From Cacajao melanocephalus (Eukaryota > Chordata > Mammalia > Primates > Pitheciidae): a stretch of DNA of 64,000 nt. Below are positions 41,756 to 55,369 of this stretch, one piece after another. The notes under the pieces were generated by a model. The model was given only the letters and a program-made list of their open reading frames with translations. It searched no databases and was not told the origin of the DNA. The position numbers were made by a program, and so were the translations under genes. Every line of letters begins with the position of its first letter. Position 1 is the first letter of the stretch. Location: positions 1-64,000 of the forward strand of contig CAUYLG010075543.1 in NCBI GenBank assembly GCA_963573385.1. The letters run 5' to 3'.

Positions 41756-43010
41756 TTGAGTCCTTTTAACACACATTATTCTATATCAGTATTCTGCTAA
41801 TTTTTATGAACATACAAGCCCTAAGCTGAACCATCTTTTGCTTTACTGATTACCCTTGAGCTAATAAGTGTTATGCTTTTTATTTGCTTAGATATCAGTG
41901 CTTACACTCATATGGTCAGAACATTCTGTTATTCTGTCCATGTTTGCCTCCTGAAGGAGCCTCCTGCTCTGCTGAGCTGCACCAGCCTGGCTGGGTGCCT
42001 CAGGCCTGAGCACCACTGCCCCAGGCTCATCCTTCACCATCTTCCCGGCATCACCCTTCCTCTCCAGGGCTGGATCCCCTGTTTCCTGGATGCAGAATCC
42101 TTCTTTTTCTCTGTTTGGTGATGCTCTTTCTGTGCTTTATGCTGGGGATTGGTTATGTGACATTTCTTTCTGAGATTTTCATGTCTGAAAATGTCTTTAT
42201 TCTTACCCTGTATTTGATTAAACATCCCATATGTTCAAATACTAAACTGGCCATCAATCTTCATTTGACTTTTAATGCATTGATCTATTATTTTGGAACT
42301 TCCAGTATGTTGTTGAGAAAATGGAAATAACTCTGATTCTAATTTTTTAATGTGGTAGAAATGTGCACCCCTGATTCTGAAATTATCAAAGATGATGGTT
42401 TACTGCTAGAGAAAAAGAGAAAGAAATGCGTTTGGCTCAAATCCCTAGTCTTCTTTGAAGTTTACCTTGGATTCCCCAGTATTTATGTTTAAAATGCATC
42501 TATATGGTCACATGTATATTATGTTTGTTACTTCTAGCGGCTACGTGGCATTCCATGGTAAACACCTATGGTCATGTCCACACCCATTCCTGATTGATGG
42601 GAATTCAGTTGCTTCAACCTTCCCACTAACATGCACAGTTGTTTACCCACAGCCCAGCATGAGAATGACCCTGGGTTATTTACCACACACAGGACTGCAG
42701 AGAAAGGACGACATACATAGATATATATTCACAATTTAATGTGATTCCACTAATTTGCTCTTTAGAATGGCTGAGCCAGATATATTTTGCTCCCGGCAGT
42801 GGCAAGGATCCCATTACGTTACGTTCATACCAGCTCTTGGAATTAACCTATCCTGCTCAGTATCCCCACCTGATGGGCATAAAATGGTATCACGTAATGC
42901 TCTCTTTTACATTCTTAGTTTAGTAGTCAATTTGAATGCATCTTCAGCTCTTAGGCTTTTCGTTTTGTAAGTATATTCTTAGGTATTTAGAATAATCGAA
43001 GTGGTTGCTT
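41756..43010. other. Mostly unassigned intron
   Basis: 42110-42330 (TTTCATGTCTGAAAATGTCT) and 42520-42960 (CATTCCATGG, ACCTGATGGGCATAAAATGG) have an ancient repeat-like look, but no family was settled. Confidence 0.35.
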
Positions 43011-43014
43011 TTCA

Positions 43015-43075
43015 CAAATTTTATATTTTTAATTTTCATGGGTACATAGTAGGTGTATACAACTGACTGCTTTGA
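43015..43075 (-). mobile_element. Tiny L1 3' end, antisense
   Basis: TTTTTAATTTTCATGGGTAC then ATAGTAGGTGTATA is the L1 3' end motif. Confidence 0.55.
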
Positions 43076-44139
43076 AAGAAAGTTACATCTATTTCAGCAT
43101 CTTTGCTAGTGTTGATATTCATCATTGTTTCAGCATCAAGCGGACTCTCAAACCAGGACAGCATTGCACAAATTGTAGGGTGTGGGCTCCTCTCTAATGT
43201 GGATGTGTTGGGAAGAGGTTGTGAATGTTCAGTTTGAGAGTTCTGTTCTGTCCTACACTGCGTGAATAAAGCCAAGTGCAATGATCCATGTTCACAGCAG
43301 TTCTAAGGAGGACTCCCTTTGGGATGGAACAGTGAGGAACAATTGACTGGAGAACGAGGTCTTTGGGTTGCTGCTGATGGATCGAGAGGAATTCTTGTTA
43401 TCAAACCTCCATCGTGGGAAAGCACATTGGTGAATGAAGCCAAGAATGGAACTCCATTAGACATGATTAAGCTGATATGAGCACAAGGAAACGGTTTACA
43501 GTCTGGGGAAATAAATTAGAATATGAAAACTTGTCAGCAAAGTAACTTAGACAATAAACAGGTACATAAGTTAGTAAAGATAAGCATAAACACCCTCTCT
43601 CGGCTTCCCAAATACCAACTTTTCCTACCACAGTTTGACATTTTTATTGTGATTTTTCATAGTTTACGGAAAATGAAAATAACCATCTGTATGTATAATG
43701 TGAAATTATTCATATAGATCATGTTTACTAGTCTCTGCACTAAGCACTCTTAGTAGCAATTAGTTTTTAACTTCTGTACATGAAATTCTTAAGATAGCTG
43801 ATATATGTGCCCTTCCTATGGCGAATGAAAAAGTCAAAGCTTGTTAGAAAAACTTTTCATATTTTTGCTGAATCGTCTTTTCTATAAATGTTGTCTTTCT
43901 CTTTTTGCAATAACTAAACTAACTTTTATAGTAGAAAAGAATAGAGTGGGCATGTCTGTGCCTACTTTTGCTCCAGGATAATGGAAAATTTATATCCATG
44001 CAGGCTAAATGACCTGAGTCCTGTGGCTCAGCTGTGGAGACCCCATCACTCACATTGGTCATGACATGTTGCGTCAGTGTCCGGATGAGCAACCCTGCTG
44101 GTCTACAAAGAGACCCTTTTAGTCCTTAACAATACATTA
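43076..44139. other. Unassigned intron
   Basis: No recognised gene or repeat. Confidence 0.4.
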
Positions 44140-44149
44140 GATGCCAATA

Positions 44150-44450
44150 TTTTTATTTTATTTTATTTTTGAGATGGAGTCTCACTCTGTCGCCCAGGCT
44201 GGACTGCAATGGCGTGATCTCAGCTCACTGCAACCTCCGCCCCCTGGGTCCAAGAGAATCTCTTGCCTCAGCCTTGCAAGTAGCTGGGATTATAGGTGCC
44301 TGCCACTGCACCCAGCTAATTTTTGTATTTTTAGTGGAGACGGGGTTTTGCCATTTTGGCCAGGCTGGTCTTGAACGTCTGACCTCGTGATCCACTCACC
44401 TCGGCCTCTGAAAGTGTTGGAATTACAGGTGTGAGCCACTGTACCCGGCC
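44150..44450 (-). mobile_element. Full-length Alu, antisense
   Basis: Complete antisense Alu with a TTTTA-repeat tail. Flanks AGATGCCAATATTTTT and GGATGTCAAATTTT are a decayed TSD. Confidence 0.95.
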
Positions 44451-45049
44451 TGGATGTCAAATTTTAACAAAAACATGTTTACCTTTCACAGAATCAATAA
44501 TAAAATGTGTTTTCTACCCATCAGGTAGTCCTTTAACAGAATCATTTTTGTGAATTTGAGTATTTCAGGGGACAAACACTCCAGAAAATGAATACATGTT
44601 AAATAATCATAATTATGGATACCCTCTGCTTACGGTAAAATATATACTTTAAATTTTACTCTCATCCATTAAAATATAGGCTGGAGAGTGATGCAATGCA
44701 GGTTTCGTAGATAAGACTATGGTTGCCACTAGCACTTCAAAATAATGTGCTTCATGACTTACGAGATGTTATCTGAGTCTACTTTTCCTCCACACTTACT
44801 TTAGAAGAATATTACTCCATAGTTCATAGTAGATAATACAAAACTTTGAGGACTTATTAAGTGGTCCTAAGATACAGAGAAATGGCTTGGAAGCAATTTT
44901 TCCTTCCATTATTTGTAATACTTTTTTAGCATTATGGGGTGGATAATATGTTATCACTTTAAAACTTTTGCTTGAACATAGTATAATCCACTGATTATCA
45001 CTGTGTGTGTTCAAAAACTTAGAACAATAAACACACATGCACGCAGAGA

Positions 45050-46790
45050 TTATTCGTGCATCGCGCCTTGAATTATCATAAAGTGGACAGAGGTACACAT
45101 ATGCAATCACCACCAATGTCAGGAAACAGACATTTAGGGACATCCAGAAAATGCCACAGCAGCCCCCTCTGATCACTGACCTTATCCTCCCTAAAGACAA
45201 CCATCATTTCAAAAGTATAAATGATTTTCCTTGTGGCGTCCAATATTGGGGATTTTATTTGGGAGACTCATGTGACTGGGTGTGACCTTCATTCATTCAT
45301 TCGTATTACATATAGCTTATCATTGTGTGAATATACTAATGTGTATTTATCCATTTTACTGTTGAGACACATTTGAATTGTTTTCAGCGTGCCGATCTCC
45401 TGAGTAGTGCTGCTATGACTATCCTGGCACATATCTTGGTGGTCATGTGTGTGGAGTTTAGTTGAGTATAGTCCAAAAACTGAAATTGCTTAACCATGGA
45501 GTGTATATTGGTTCAACTTGAGGAGATCTTGCTAAAATAGTTGTCCAAAGTAGTCAAAACAGATTTTATTCCTGCCGGCATTTTACAGCTGTTTGGCTTG
45601 CTGAGTATCTTCAGGAAAGCTCACAACGTGAGCTTTGGAATCTGAGCCATCGAGTTACGTATGTGTTGATAGCTCATTGAGATTTTAATTTTCACTGTCC
45701 TGGTAATTAATGAGGATATGCACATTTAGACATATTTATGTGACATCTTGGATACTTTTTGTGAGTGACAACTCACATATCGTTTTTTTTTTTCTATTGG
45801 GTTCTATGTCATTTTCTTCTTGATTTTAGAATTCTTTGTATGTTGTGGATATGAGACATTTGATGAATACATGTATACTGAAAGTTCTTCTCCTACTTGA
45901 TGGCTTCTCTTGAGATTCTAACGTCGGCAAATTTGTAATTCTTTAACTTTATTGTTACTACCTTTTGTATCTTAAGATATCTTTGCATATCCCAAAGGCA
46001 TGGAGATACTATGTTTTCTTTTAGAACATTTACTGGTTTGATATTCACTTTAGATCTACACAATACAACTATTTGTATTTATTGTGTACGGAATTAATTT
46101 TCCTCATATAATATCTAGGGGACTCTGGACCATTTATCACAGAAAAAATCACCCTTTCCTACTTCTCTGCATTGATAGAATATCATAAATGAGTGACCAT
46201 TACGTGTGAGTAGGTGTCTGGATTCTCTGCCTGGTTTCATTGGTTTATTTGTCTCATCCTGCACTCGTATCACACTGCCTTAATTAATATGACATTAACT
46301 AAGCTTTGATATCTGGGAATATGTTTTCTAACTCTGTACTACATCTTCAAAATGGTTTTTGTTATTCTTGGCCTTTTATGTTTCTATATGCATTTCAGAA
46401 TCAGTGCATGCATTCTGATTTAAAATTTTGTTGAGATTTTTATTGGCTGTGCATTGACTCTATGGATCAATTTGGCGACATTTGCTTATTTGCACTATGA
46501 ATTGTCCCAAGCTATGAATATTTTATATTGATTTATGCATTTTTAAAGTATCTCTGAGTAATTTTTAAACTATTTATATGGTGAAGGTCTTGCATATCTT
46601 TCTTTAGTTTTATTCCTAGATATTTGTTTTTATTATGTTGTAAATAGCATTGAAAAATTATTTATAGCACATTGTTGCTGTAGTATACAAAATGCTGCTA
46701 AATGAAAAAAATTGATTTTTTACATGGATTTGGTAACTGAAAACTTGCCAAATTTACTCTTTAATTCAAATAGTTTTTGTATAGATTATT
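45050..46790 (-). mobile_element. Old L1 (L1ME-like), antisense, left part
   Basis: Ordered 3' UTR to ORF2 landmarks: TTGAATTATCATAAAGTGGA, GTGTGAATATACTAATGTGT, AGTAGTGCTGCTATGACTAT, TTTCACTGTCCTGGTAATTA, CTTCTCCTACTTGATGGC, ATCACACTGCCTTAATTAAT, AATCAGTGCATGCATTCTG, CTATGGATCAATTTGGCGAC and TTTTATTCCTAGATATTTG. It continues after the AT-rich tract and the younger L1. Confidence 0.8.
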
Positions 46791-47050
46791 ATAGATTTTT
46801 CATATATTATGCATATGTGCATGTGTGTATATATTTATACATATATAAATGCTATATTATTTTTATACATAAAATAATATATAATTATATGTTATATTAT
46901 ATAAAATATTTTTCTAAAATGTGTTATATAATGTATATTTTGTATATATTATTTTTATATTTTTATATATTTTAAATAGCATAAATATATATGTATGGTA
47001 TACACACATTCATACATGTATTTCCATAAAATATAGAAACTTTATTTTTT
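46791..47050. repeat. AT-rich low-complexity tract
   Basis: Imperfect TATA/ATAT runs, possibly an expanded part of the host L1. Confidence 0.8.
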
Positions 47051-47070
47051 CTTTTATATTCCTTATACTC

Positions 47071-47411
47071 TTTTTTTCTTTTTTTAATTTTTGTTTTTAT
47101 TATACTTTAAGTTGTGGGGTACATGTGCAGAATGTGCAGGTCTGTTACATAGGTATATATGTGCCATGGTGGTCTGCTGCATCCATCACCCCGTCGTCTA
47201 CAGCAAGTACTTCTCCTAACACCATCCCTCCTCCTGTCCCCGACCTCCTGACGGGCCCTGGTATGTGATATTCCTTTCCCTGTGTCCATGTGTTCTCATT
47301 GTTCAACTCCCACTTATAAGTGAGAACATGCGGTGTTTGGTTTTCTGTTCCTGTGTTAGTTTGCTGAGAAGGATGGTTTCCAGCTTCATCCATGTGCCTG
47401 CAAAGAACATC
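47071..47411 (-). mobile_element. L1 with 5' inversion: 3' segment, antisense
   Basis: L1PA-like 3' end: TTATTATACTTTAAGTTGTG, ACATGTGCAGAATGTGCAGG, TAAGTGAGAACATGCGGTG and GGTTTCCAGCTTCATCC, stopping at CAAAGAACATC. Confidence 0.93.
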
Positions 47412-47665
47412 CATTGTGGAAGACAGTAAGGTGATTCTTCAAGGATCTAGACCCAGAAATACCATTTGACCCAGCAATCCCATGACTGGGTATATACCCT
47501 AAGGATTATAAATCATTCTACTATAAAGACACATGCACATGTATGTTTATTGCAGCACTGTTCACAATAGCAAAGACTTGGGACCAACCCAAATGCCCAT
47601 CAATGATAGACTGGATAAATAAAATGTGGCGCATATACACCGTGGAATACTATGCAGCCCTATAA
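47412..47665 (+). mobile_element. L1 with 5' inversion: upstream ORF2 segment, sense
   Basis: ATTGTGGAAGACAGTAAGG, CCATTTGACCCAGCAATCCC, GACTGGGTATATACCC, AAATGCCCATCAATGATAGA and GAATACTATGCAGCCC. In L1 order this lies just upstream of the sequence at 47071-47411, but in the opposite orientation. Confidence 0.93.
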
Positions 47666-48500
47666 ATAAGGATATATTTCTTCTTGGTTTGTTTACTGAA
47701 TTGACCTTTGGTTTAATGTTGAATTGAAGTGGTGATAGCAGGAGGCTTAGGCCATTTCTGTATTTTGGAAGATAGATTTTGGCATCTGAATACTAGATAT
47801 AATACTTGTGTATACTTTGTAGATATCTTTTATCACAGAAGTTAGCAAACTTTTTTTCCATAAGGAGGCAGGTAGCAGATATGTTAGATTTTGTGGGCCA
47901 CATGTAATTTCTATCACATTTTCTTCTCTTTTATCACCTCCTTCCCTTCTTCTTTTTCTCCTCCTCCTTCTCCTCCCTCCTCTTCTGTCACAACCATTTG
48001 ACATTTAAAAAAGAATGTTTTAGTTCAGGAACAGGCCCTGGTCACTTGGTCCACGGAGGTAGCTGCAAACCCCATCTTTCAGATTAAGGATGGTTCAATT
48101 TTCCAGGTATTTTTTAAATCATCAATAATGTAGACTTCTGGTTTTCTAAGAACTATAACAACAATGATTAATTTTATGTGTTTTTTTTTCCCCTAAACCT
48201 ATTGAGATTAATATTGATTTTTCTTCTTTATCTTCATAAAACTTTGCATCACGTTATTTTGCACTTAGTAGCAAAACCTTTTCTTTTTGATGGATTTTTA
48301 AACTAACCATAACACTTCATCTTTAAAGATTCTTTTATATTAACATCAAAATTTTAAAAGAGGTGAAATTGCCCTGCTTTTACAATTCAGCCTCAGAAGC
48401 AACTACTATTAACATTTTGGTTTTAGTGTTCCTGTTTTCTTTCTTTCTTCTATAGGAGCTCAATTAAATTGTACATAATTTAATTATACGATCCAGCAAC
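47666..48500 (-). mobile_element. Old L1 (L1ME-like), antisense, right part, with a MER20-like insertion
   Basis: TTAATGTTGAATTGAAGTGG and AGCAGGAGGCTTAGGCC continue the host L1 to about 47830. More diverged L1-like sequence (CCTATTGAGATTAATATTGA) follows the hAT piece. Confidence 0.55.
47836..48076. mobile_element. MER20-like hAT fragment
   Basis: GTTAGCAAACTTTTTTTCCA, TAGATTTTGTGGGCCACATG and GGTAGCTGCAAACCCC resemble the two ends and first quarter of the MER20 type. Confidence 0.55.
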
Positions 48501-48799
48501 TCTATGATATTTTTTGCTTAAAGGTAAATTTGATTGTCTAAAATGGTGGTCATTCTTAGAAAAAAATGAGTTTCTAGGTTGAATGAATAAAAAATGATAT
48601 AACTATCCACCAAAAATCAGCTGAACTCTTGAATATGCTCTTCAAATCTGTTAAGGTCACACATTTTAACAGAGTCTGGAAAATGCAATGGTATGTTTTA
48701 GGGTCAAAAATGGAAACAAGAAAAAGTGTAAAATCCAAAAACAGTCATTGTATTGGGTAGAGGGGAAATATGGTATAGAAGAAACATTGATTGGTGGTC

Positions 48800-48945
48800 A
48801 TTTATTCACGTCTTAATTCAACTCCACGTAAGGCATCAGCCTTAATGCTGGTTTATCATGGCGAATGGGACAGACATCTGGTTTCCTTTCGAGAGCTCAC
48901 AAGCTACAGTGAAAGGCAGTGTGAAATTGGTAATAGGATAAAACG
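48800..48945 (-). repeat. L2 fragment, antisense
   Basis: GTCATTTATTCACGTC, GGGACAGACATCTGGTTTCC and GAGAGCTCACAAGCTAC fit the antisense L2 3' end. Weak. Confidence 0.45.
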
Positions 48946-49433
48946 TGGTGTTACGTAGGGGTGATCTAGAAGCACACAGCTCGGAGGCCTCCGTACCCTG
49001 GAGTTAGGCTGGGTAGCCCAGAGTTGGTGATGTGTCAGCAGAGACTGGAGTGCATGGGACGAGAAAAGCACGGTCGTCAGAGGGAACAGCCTGTGAACAG
49101 GCTCGGAATGCAGACAAAGCAGGAGACTCCCAGTGTGGTGTTGAGAGAGAAGACGACCTCTGATGGAGCTGCTGAGACGCTGGGTCCATGGAGGCCTGCA
49201 GCCAGACAGCGCAGCATGCATTTCATCTAAGGGTGGGGAGCTATGATACAGATCTATATTCCACCCTGCATCAGGGAGGAAAGACTGCCACGCTCAAGAG
49301 TAGAAGTGGAGAGCCCTGCGGGAAAGCCACTGCAGTAATTTATGGGAGAGATGTTGCAGCTGGAAATCAGGGTAAGGAGGTGGCCTAGAGATCAGGGCAT
49401 AGATTCAAGAGGTGGCCAAGGAAATGGAATTAG
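48946..49433. other. Unassigned, G-rich intron
   Basis: Overlapping open frames on both strands (48904-49230) but no domain. Possibly an ancient repeat. Confidence 0.35.
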
Positions 49434-49449
49434 TAAGACTCAGTAAGTT

Positions 49450-49722
<273 letters not shown>

Positions 49723-51030
49723 ACTTGGTGATTACGTCTACAGGTGGAGTAGAGAATTGGGATTCCAGTCCCATAAATGGAGTCACCTTAGGGATCCCAG
49801 GGTTTGGAAAATGAACCCTTTGCTGAAACCTGACCCTGGCAATGCTGGGACCAGCGCTGTGTAAGTTGAGGGCTGTCTGTGTAATGTCTTCTGCCCGCTG
49901 TGCTCTGCTAAGTGCAGCCTTTCTCATGGAGAGCCTCCACCTCTCCCAATTGCTGCAAAGCTCTGCTTCTTCTAATGCCCAGCATGGGTCCTCTCCTCCG
50001 CTGTGTCTTTGTGGACCACCTGGGGCAGAGTGATGGTGCTGTCTTCTGTGAAGCAGTAAGTACAGAGGTTAGCTCCATCTATGGCTTATTTTAATTTTCC
50101 TTTCACATTTTAAAGCGAATTGATAATAGGCTCCACAAGACTAGGAGCCACTCCTTGAATCTAAAGAAGCATCTGAAGAAGTCTCATGTTCTGAAATTCA
50201 GATGCCTTCGGAAACCAAATGGATAGGATAAATGTGTGAAGCAGTTGCATGAAGCCGATTCATAATTACCAAGGTTGCTTTGTTGTTTCCACATCAAACA
50301 TTTGCCAATTATATGGTTTGAGAAAACTCTATGAAGTGACTGGCTAGCAGTTGATAATGATTTAAGGTGAATGATGGGTACTTTAGAGGTTACGATACTA
50401 TTCTCTCTACTTTTGAATGTGTGTGTCCTTTTCAACAACAGAAAGTTAAAAACATGCTGCCTGCATGAAACAAAACACATCTACCCTTTGTATCTAAGCT
50501 ATAGCCACCATTCTGTGGCTCTTACAAGTGGCCTCTATGTAATTGCTAATGACAGAAGGGTGAGAGAAAGATGGGTTCAGGTTTACCCTGAGGTTTAAGG
50601 AAATAATTTATTTCCAGCTGTTTCCAGCAGGATTCTCTTCACCTGTTGCTCCTTGTTTTTTCAGTTTTACACACACGCAGACATGTTGGGCTGGGAAAGC
50701 TGGGTCTCAACCTACCCACGAGGTTGATTCAAGGCAGTGTTTGTGGTTTTAGAACAGAAAAGCTGGTGTGAGCTCAGCATAGTCACTGCTGGCTGCACAG
50801 CTTTGACTTGGACCCCAGGTTCATTTGTCTGTGAAATGGGAGATTTACAGATGGCTGTGATAACTAAAGAGCACAAGATTTTTAATGATGCCTCAGGTAC
50901 TGTGTGCTATAAGTAAATGCAGGTGGTGAAACCACACCAATAATAGGTACCATTTGTAGAGCACTTCCTAAGTGACAGGGGATAAAGTCTGCAGACACAA
51001 TCACAGTTAACCTTCACCGGGCAGTAGACA
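49723..51030. other. Mostly unassigned intron
   Basis: A MIR-like piece lies near 50755-50920 (GCACAGCTTTGACTTGG, TTGTCTGTGAAATGGGAGAT). No gene recognised. Confidence 0.4.
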
Positions 51031-51481
51031 TGCAGGGCAGGCGAGCCCTGAAATTGGGGCTTAGCCTGGGAGGGTTCTTGGCTTCACCCAGAAAATAATT
51101 TAGGAGTGAGCTGGTGGTGCTAGATAGCAGCTCTTATTGAAGTGGCTGTGCACGGCAGCAGCAGAGGCACTGCTTTGCAGACCAGGGCTCTCCCATAGGT
51201 GGTGCACCCAGAGCAGCAGCTCAGAGCAGTGCTGCAGTCATATTTATATCCACTTTTAATCATATGCAAATTAAGGGGCAGACTATGCAGACTTTTTTAA
51301 AAAAGGGGTGGTAACTTCTGGGTCATTGGGTCATTGCCATGGAAAGGGGCAGTAACTCCCAGGTGTTGCCACGGCAACAGTAAAGTGACATTGGACAGTG
51401 ATGGACATGTTCTACGGAAAGCTTATTCCACCCCTGCCCTGTGTTAGCTAGTCCTCAATTTGGTCCTGTGTCCATGCCCCA
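51031..51481 (-). mobile_element. Solo LTR (ERV, class I-like), antisense
   Basis: On the minus strand the order is promoter, R, U5: GTTGCCGTGGCAACACC, AATTTGCATATGATTAAAAG (an inverted octamer-like ATGCAAAT), a TATAAATA box, then CCTATGGGAGAGCCCTGG, AATAAGAGCTGC as a polyadenylation-signal variant, and AAGAACCCTCCCAGGCTAAG. No internal retroviral sequence adjoins it. The family is not named with confidence. Confidence 0.65.
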
Positions 51482-52147
51482 TCTCCATAGTTGAGTGCTA
51501 TTTGTTATCTCCATGTTGTTACTCTGTGAATATAAATAAGGAAACTGGGGACTGGTAAGCAGAGACACCAGGCAGGGGTCCCAAGACCAGGGCTGGATGC
51601 AAGCCTGCCCCACATGACACCTGCACTCTTAGCTTGCCCTGCATGGATTTTCAGGGACTTTAGGGGGCACCATTGTTTCAAAACCAAATTGTGATCCCCA
51701 GGCCTACTGAGGGCACAAGACTCATATTCTTTTTCAGCAGAATTTAGGGGAAAGAAATTTAGTGCATCTTCCAGCCAAGCAAACATGGGCCTTTTGGGTT
51801 TCCATCCTGTGGGAATGACCAAGAGACCAGTGGGTTAATGACGAAGGCGGCCCCAGCCCTCCCCTCTGCCCCTTAAACTCCTTCTTTCTCTGCTGTGTTG
51901 GCTACAGGCAGTGCTGTGGGGTGGGTGCTGGAAACAGAACCCACAAAACACATGGCGACAATGAACATGACCAGGATGGACCTTACTGTGACCTACAGAC
52001 CTTGAGTGAACTCATCTTCCTTTTGTCAATTCTCCTGTTTCTCCGTGAGTAAAATTCTACCCTATGTTTGGCTTCTTCATAGGCCCTACATTTGTAGACC
52101 TGTGCAAATGTGTTTCTCTCCACACACAAACACCACCAGATCTGATC
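51482..52147. other. Unassigned intron
   Basis: Nothing recognised. Confidence 0.4.
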
Positions 52148-52163
52148 ACAAAGGCTGATTTAT

Positions 52164-53479
<1,316 letters not shown>

Positions 53480-53490
53480 AAAGATCTTTA

Positions 53491-53783
<293 letters not shown>

Positions 53784-54077
53784 GATGTTTATGATGCAGC
53801 AATACTTATATTTCAATTCTAAAAACTAACAGTAAATTCTGATATTAGTCTCCATCTTTCAAAGTTCATGGGTTAAAAATGCAATAGAGACTTTCTAGAT
53901 ATAAATATAGGATAAAGAAGTATTGTTTTTATTAATGAACTTGTTTTTCTTTAGACCAAGTAAGCATTATGGTTTTGTAAGGAAGAAAGTATAGAAATAT
54001 AAAAACAGAAGTAAAAATTTAAAAAATATTTTTTTACCATCATCTCTGTTTTCCTATCCCCAAATCCCAACCTCTGG

Positions 54078-54195
54078 ACACACACGCACACACACACACA
54101 CACACCCCACAACACATGCACATGGACACACACACAGACACACACAGAGACACATTGTCACAGATACACACACATGCACACACAGTTACAAACAC
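54078..54195. repeat. Interrupted CA microsatellite
   Basis: CA repeat with GACA, GCACA and TACA interruptions over about 115 bp. Confidence 0.9.
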
Positions 54196-54554
54196 ACATA
54201 CCCAAGTATTCAGGTGACAGTTAAAAAGACATAGCAGCAGTTTTGTTCTTTTGCTACAATTGCAATAAATTATATGGTTTGTTTCAAGTGAATATAAGGC
54301 CTTCCTGGTTTATTATATAGTTTCTGGGAATTTGGTTGGCATAAATTGTGATCTCTGAGTCTAGCTCATTCTGGGCACCCATATACTAAATATTTTTAAC
54401 TTATATAGTCTGCAAGGATCAAAATGCATCATCATTGTCAATTTTGTCACATAGTTGATTTTAGAGAGCAGTAATAAAATTTTAGAGACCTGTAATAATT
54501 GAAACAGTAAATAAAATTATAGTCACTGATAAATTATTTAAGAACTCAAACACA

Positions 54555-54690
54555 AAAGTTATTGAGTATCTACTGAGATTCATCCACTGGGCTTGTTACT
54601 TAGGACGTGAAGCATAAACAGGACAAGTCTCCTTAGTATTTCAAAACTCTCAGCCTAACAAGTGAGACCTATGCGTACATGAGAAGCAGC
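54555..54690 (-). repeat. L2 fragment, antisense
   Basis: TTATTGAGTATCTACTGAG, ACTGGGCTTGTTACTTAGG, ATAAACAGGACAAGTCTC and CTCAGCCTAACAAGTGAGAC match the antisense L2 3' end order. Confidence 0.65.
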
Positions 54691-55369
54691 AAATTTAAAT
54701 GTGCACAGGTCTTGGGCAGAGAATGAGAATGTGTGAATCGCTCACATACAAGGCAGTAGAAAGTGGCCAGGCTTTGTGGTTCACCTTAGTATATGCTCTT
54801 CTAAAGGGAACAAAATGTTATAAAATGTTCCGGACAAAGAAAAAAGATTTCAAGACGTTTACGATGCAGCAGCACTCATCATTTCAATTCAAAAAACTGG
54901 TGTTTTGGGCTGGATTGAGCCAGTGTGTTGGTGTCTTGCAATACCTGAGGCAGACAATTAAATGTAACATTTCAAAAACTCTGAGCAGAAATAAGGGATC
55001 AATTAATTATTCCTGTGGAAAGTTGTTGCTGTTCACTCGGGGTGGCTGGCAAAATATTAAAGATACTAACTTTTAGGAAAGGTTATAGATGAGTCCATTA
55101 CCTTTTGTTAGACCAGGCTTTATTGGGGCACGCCAAAGGTAGCCAGCGGGTCCATTAAGTTAGGGAGAAAATAGGGACAAGTGCTGAGAAATATTAAGTT
55201 TACCCTGCCCCCATGGCTCCTTTGTGGAGGATACCGTGTAGTTTGTAATTAGTGGTAGGTGGGTGACAGTTGCCTACTTGGTATATTCCTGAGTTGTGTG
55301 TATATGTAAAACATCTGTGTATTAATAAGAATCCCCTGTCAAAGAGCAGATAAATATGCAGATGAATCT
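54691..55369. other. Unassigned intron
   Basis: A 125-residue open frame (54699-55076) with no domain. Part of it (54854-54898) resembles 53786-53828. Confidence 0.35.

Noticed and set aside
43080..43520. Possible processed pseudogene (AATAAAGCC and G-rich text)
   Set aside because: No recognisable protein, no poly-A tract and no TSD could be tied to it.
44796..45200. 134-residue minus-strand frame beginning with a hydrophobic stretch
   Set aside because: Overlaps the start of an L1ME-like fragment; no conserved domain and no initiation context.
54078..54195. Regularly spaced CACA blocks resembling a repeat array
   Set aside because: An interrupted dinucleotide microsatellite, not a CRISPR array: no constant repeats with unique spacers, and the genome is primate.
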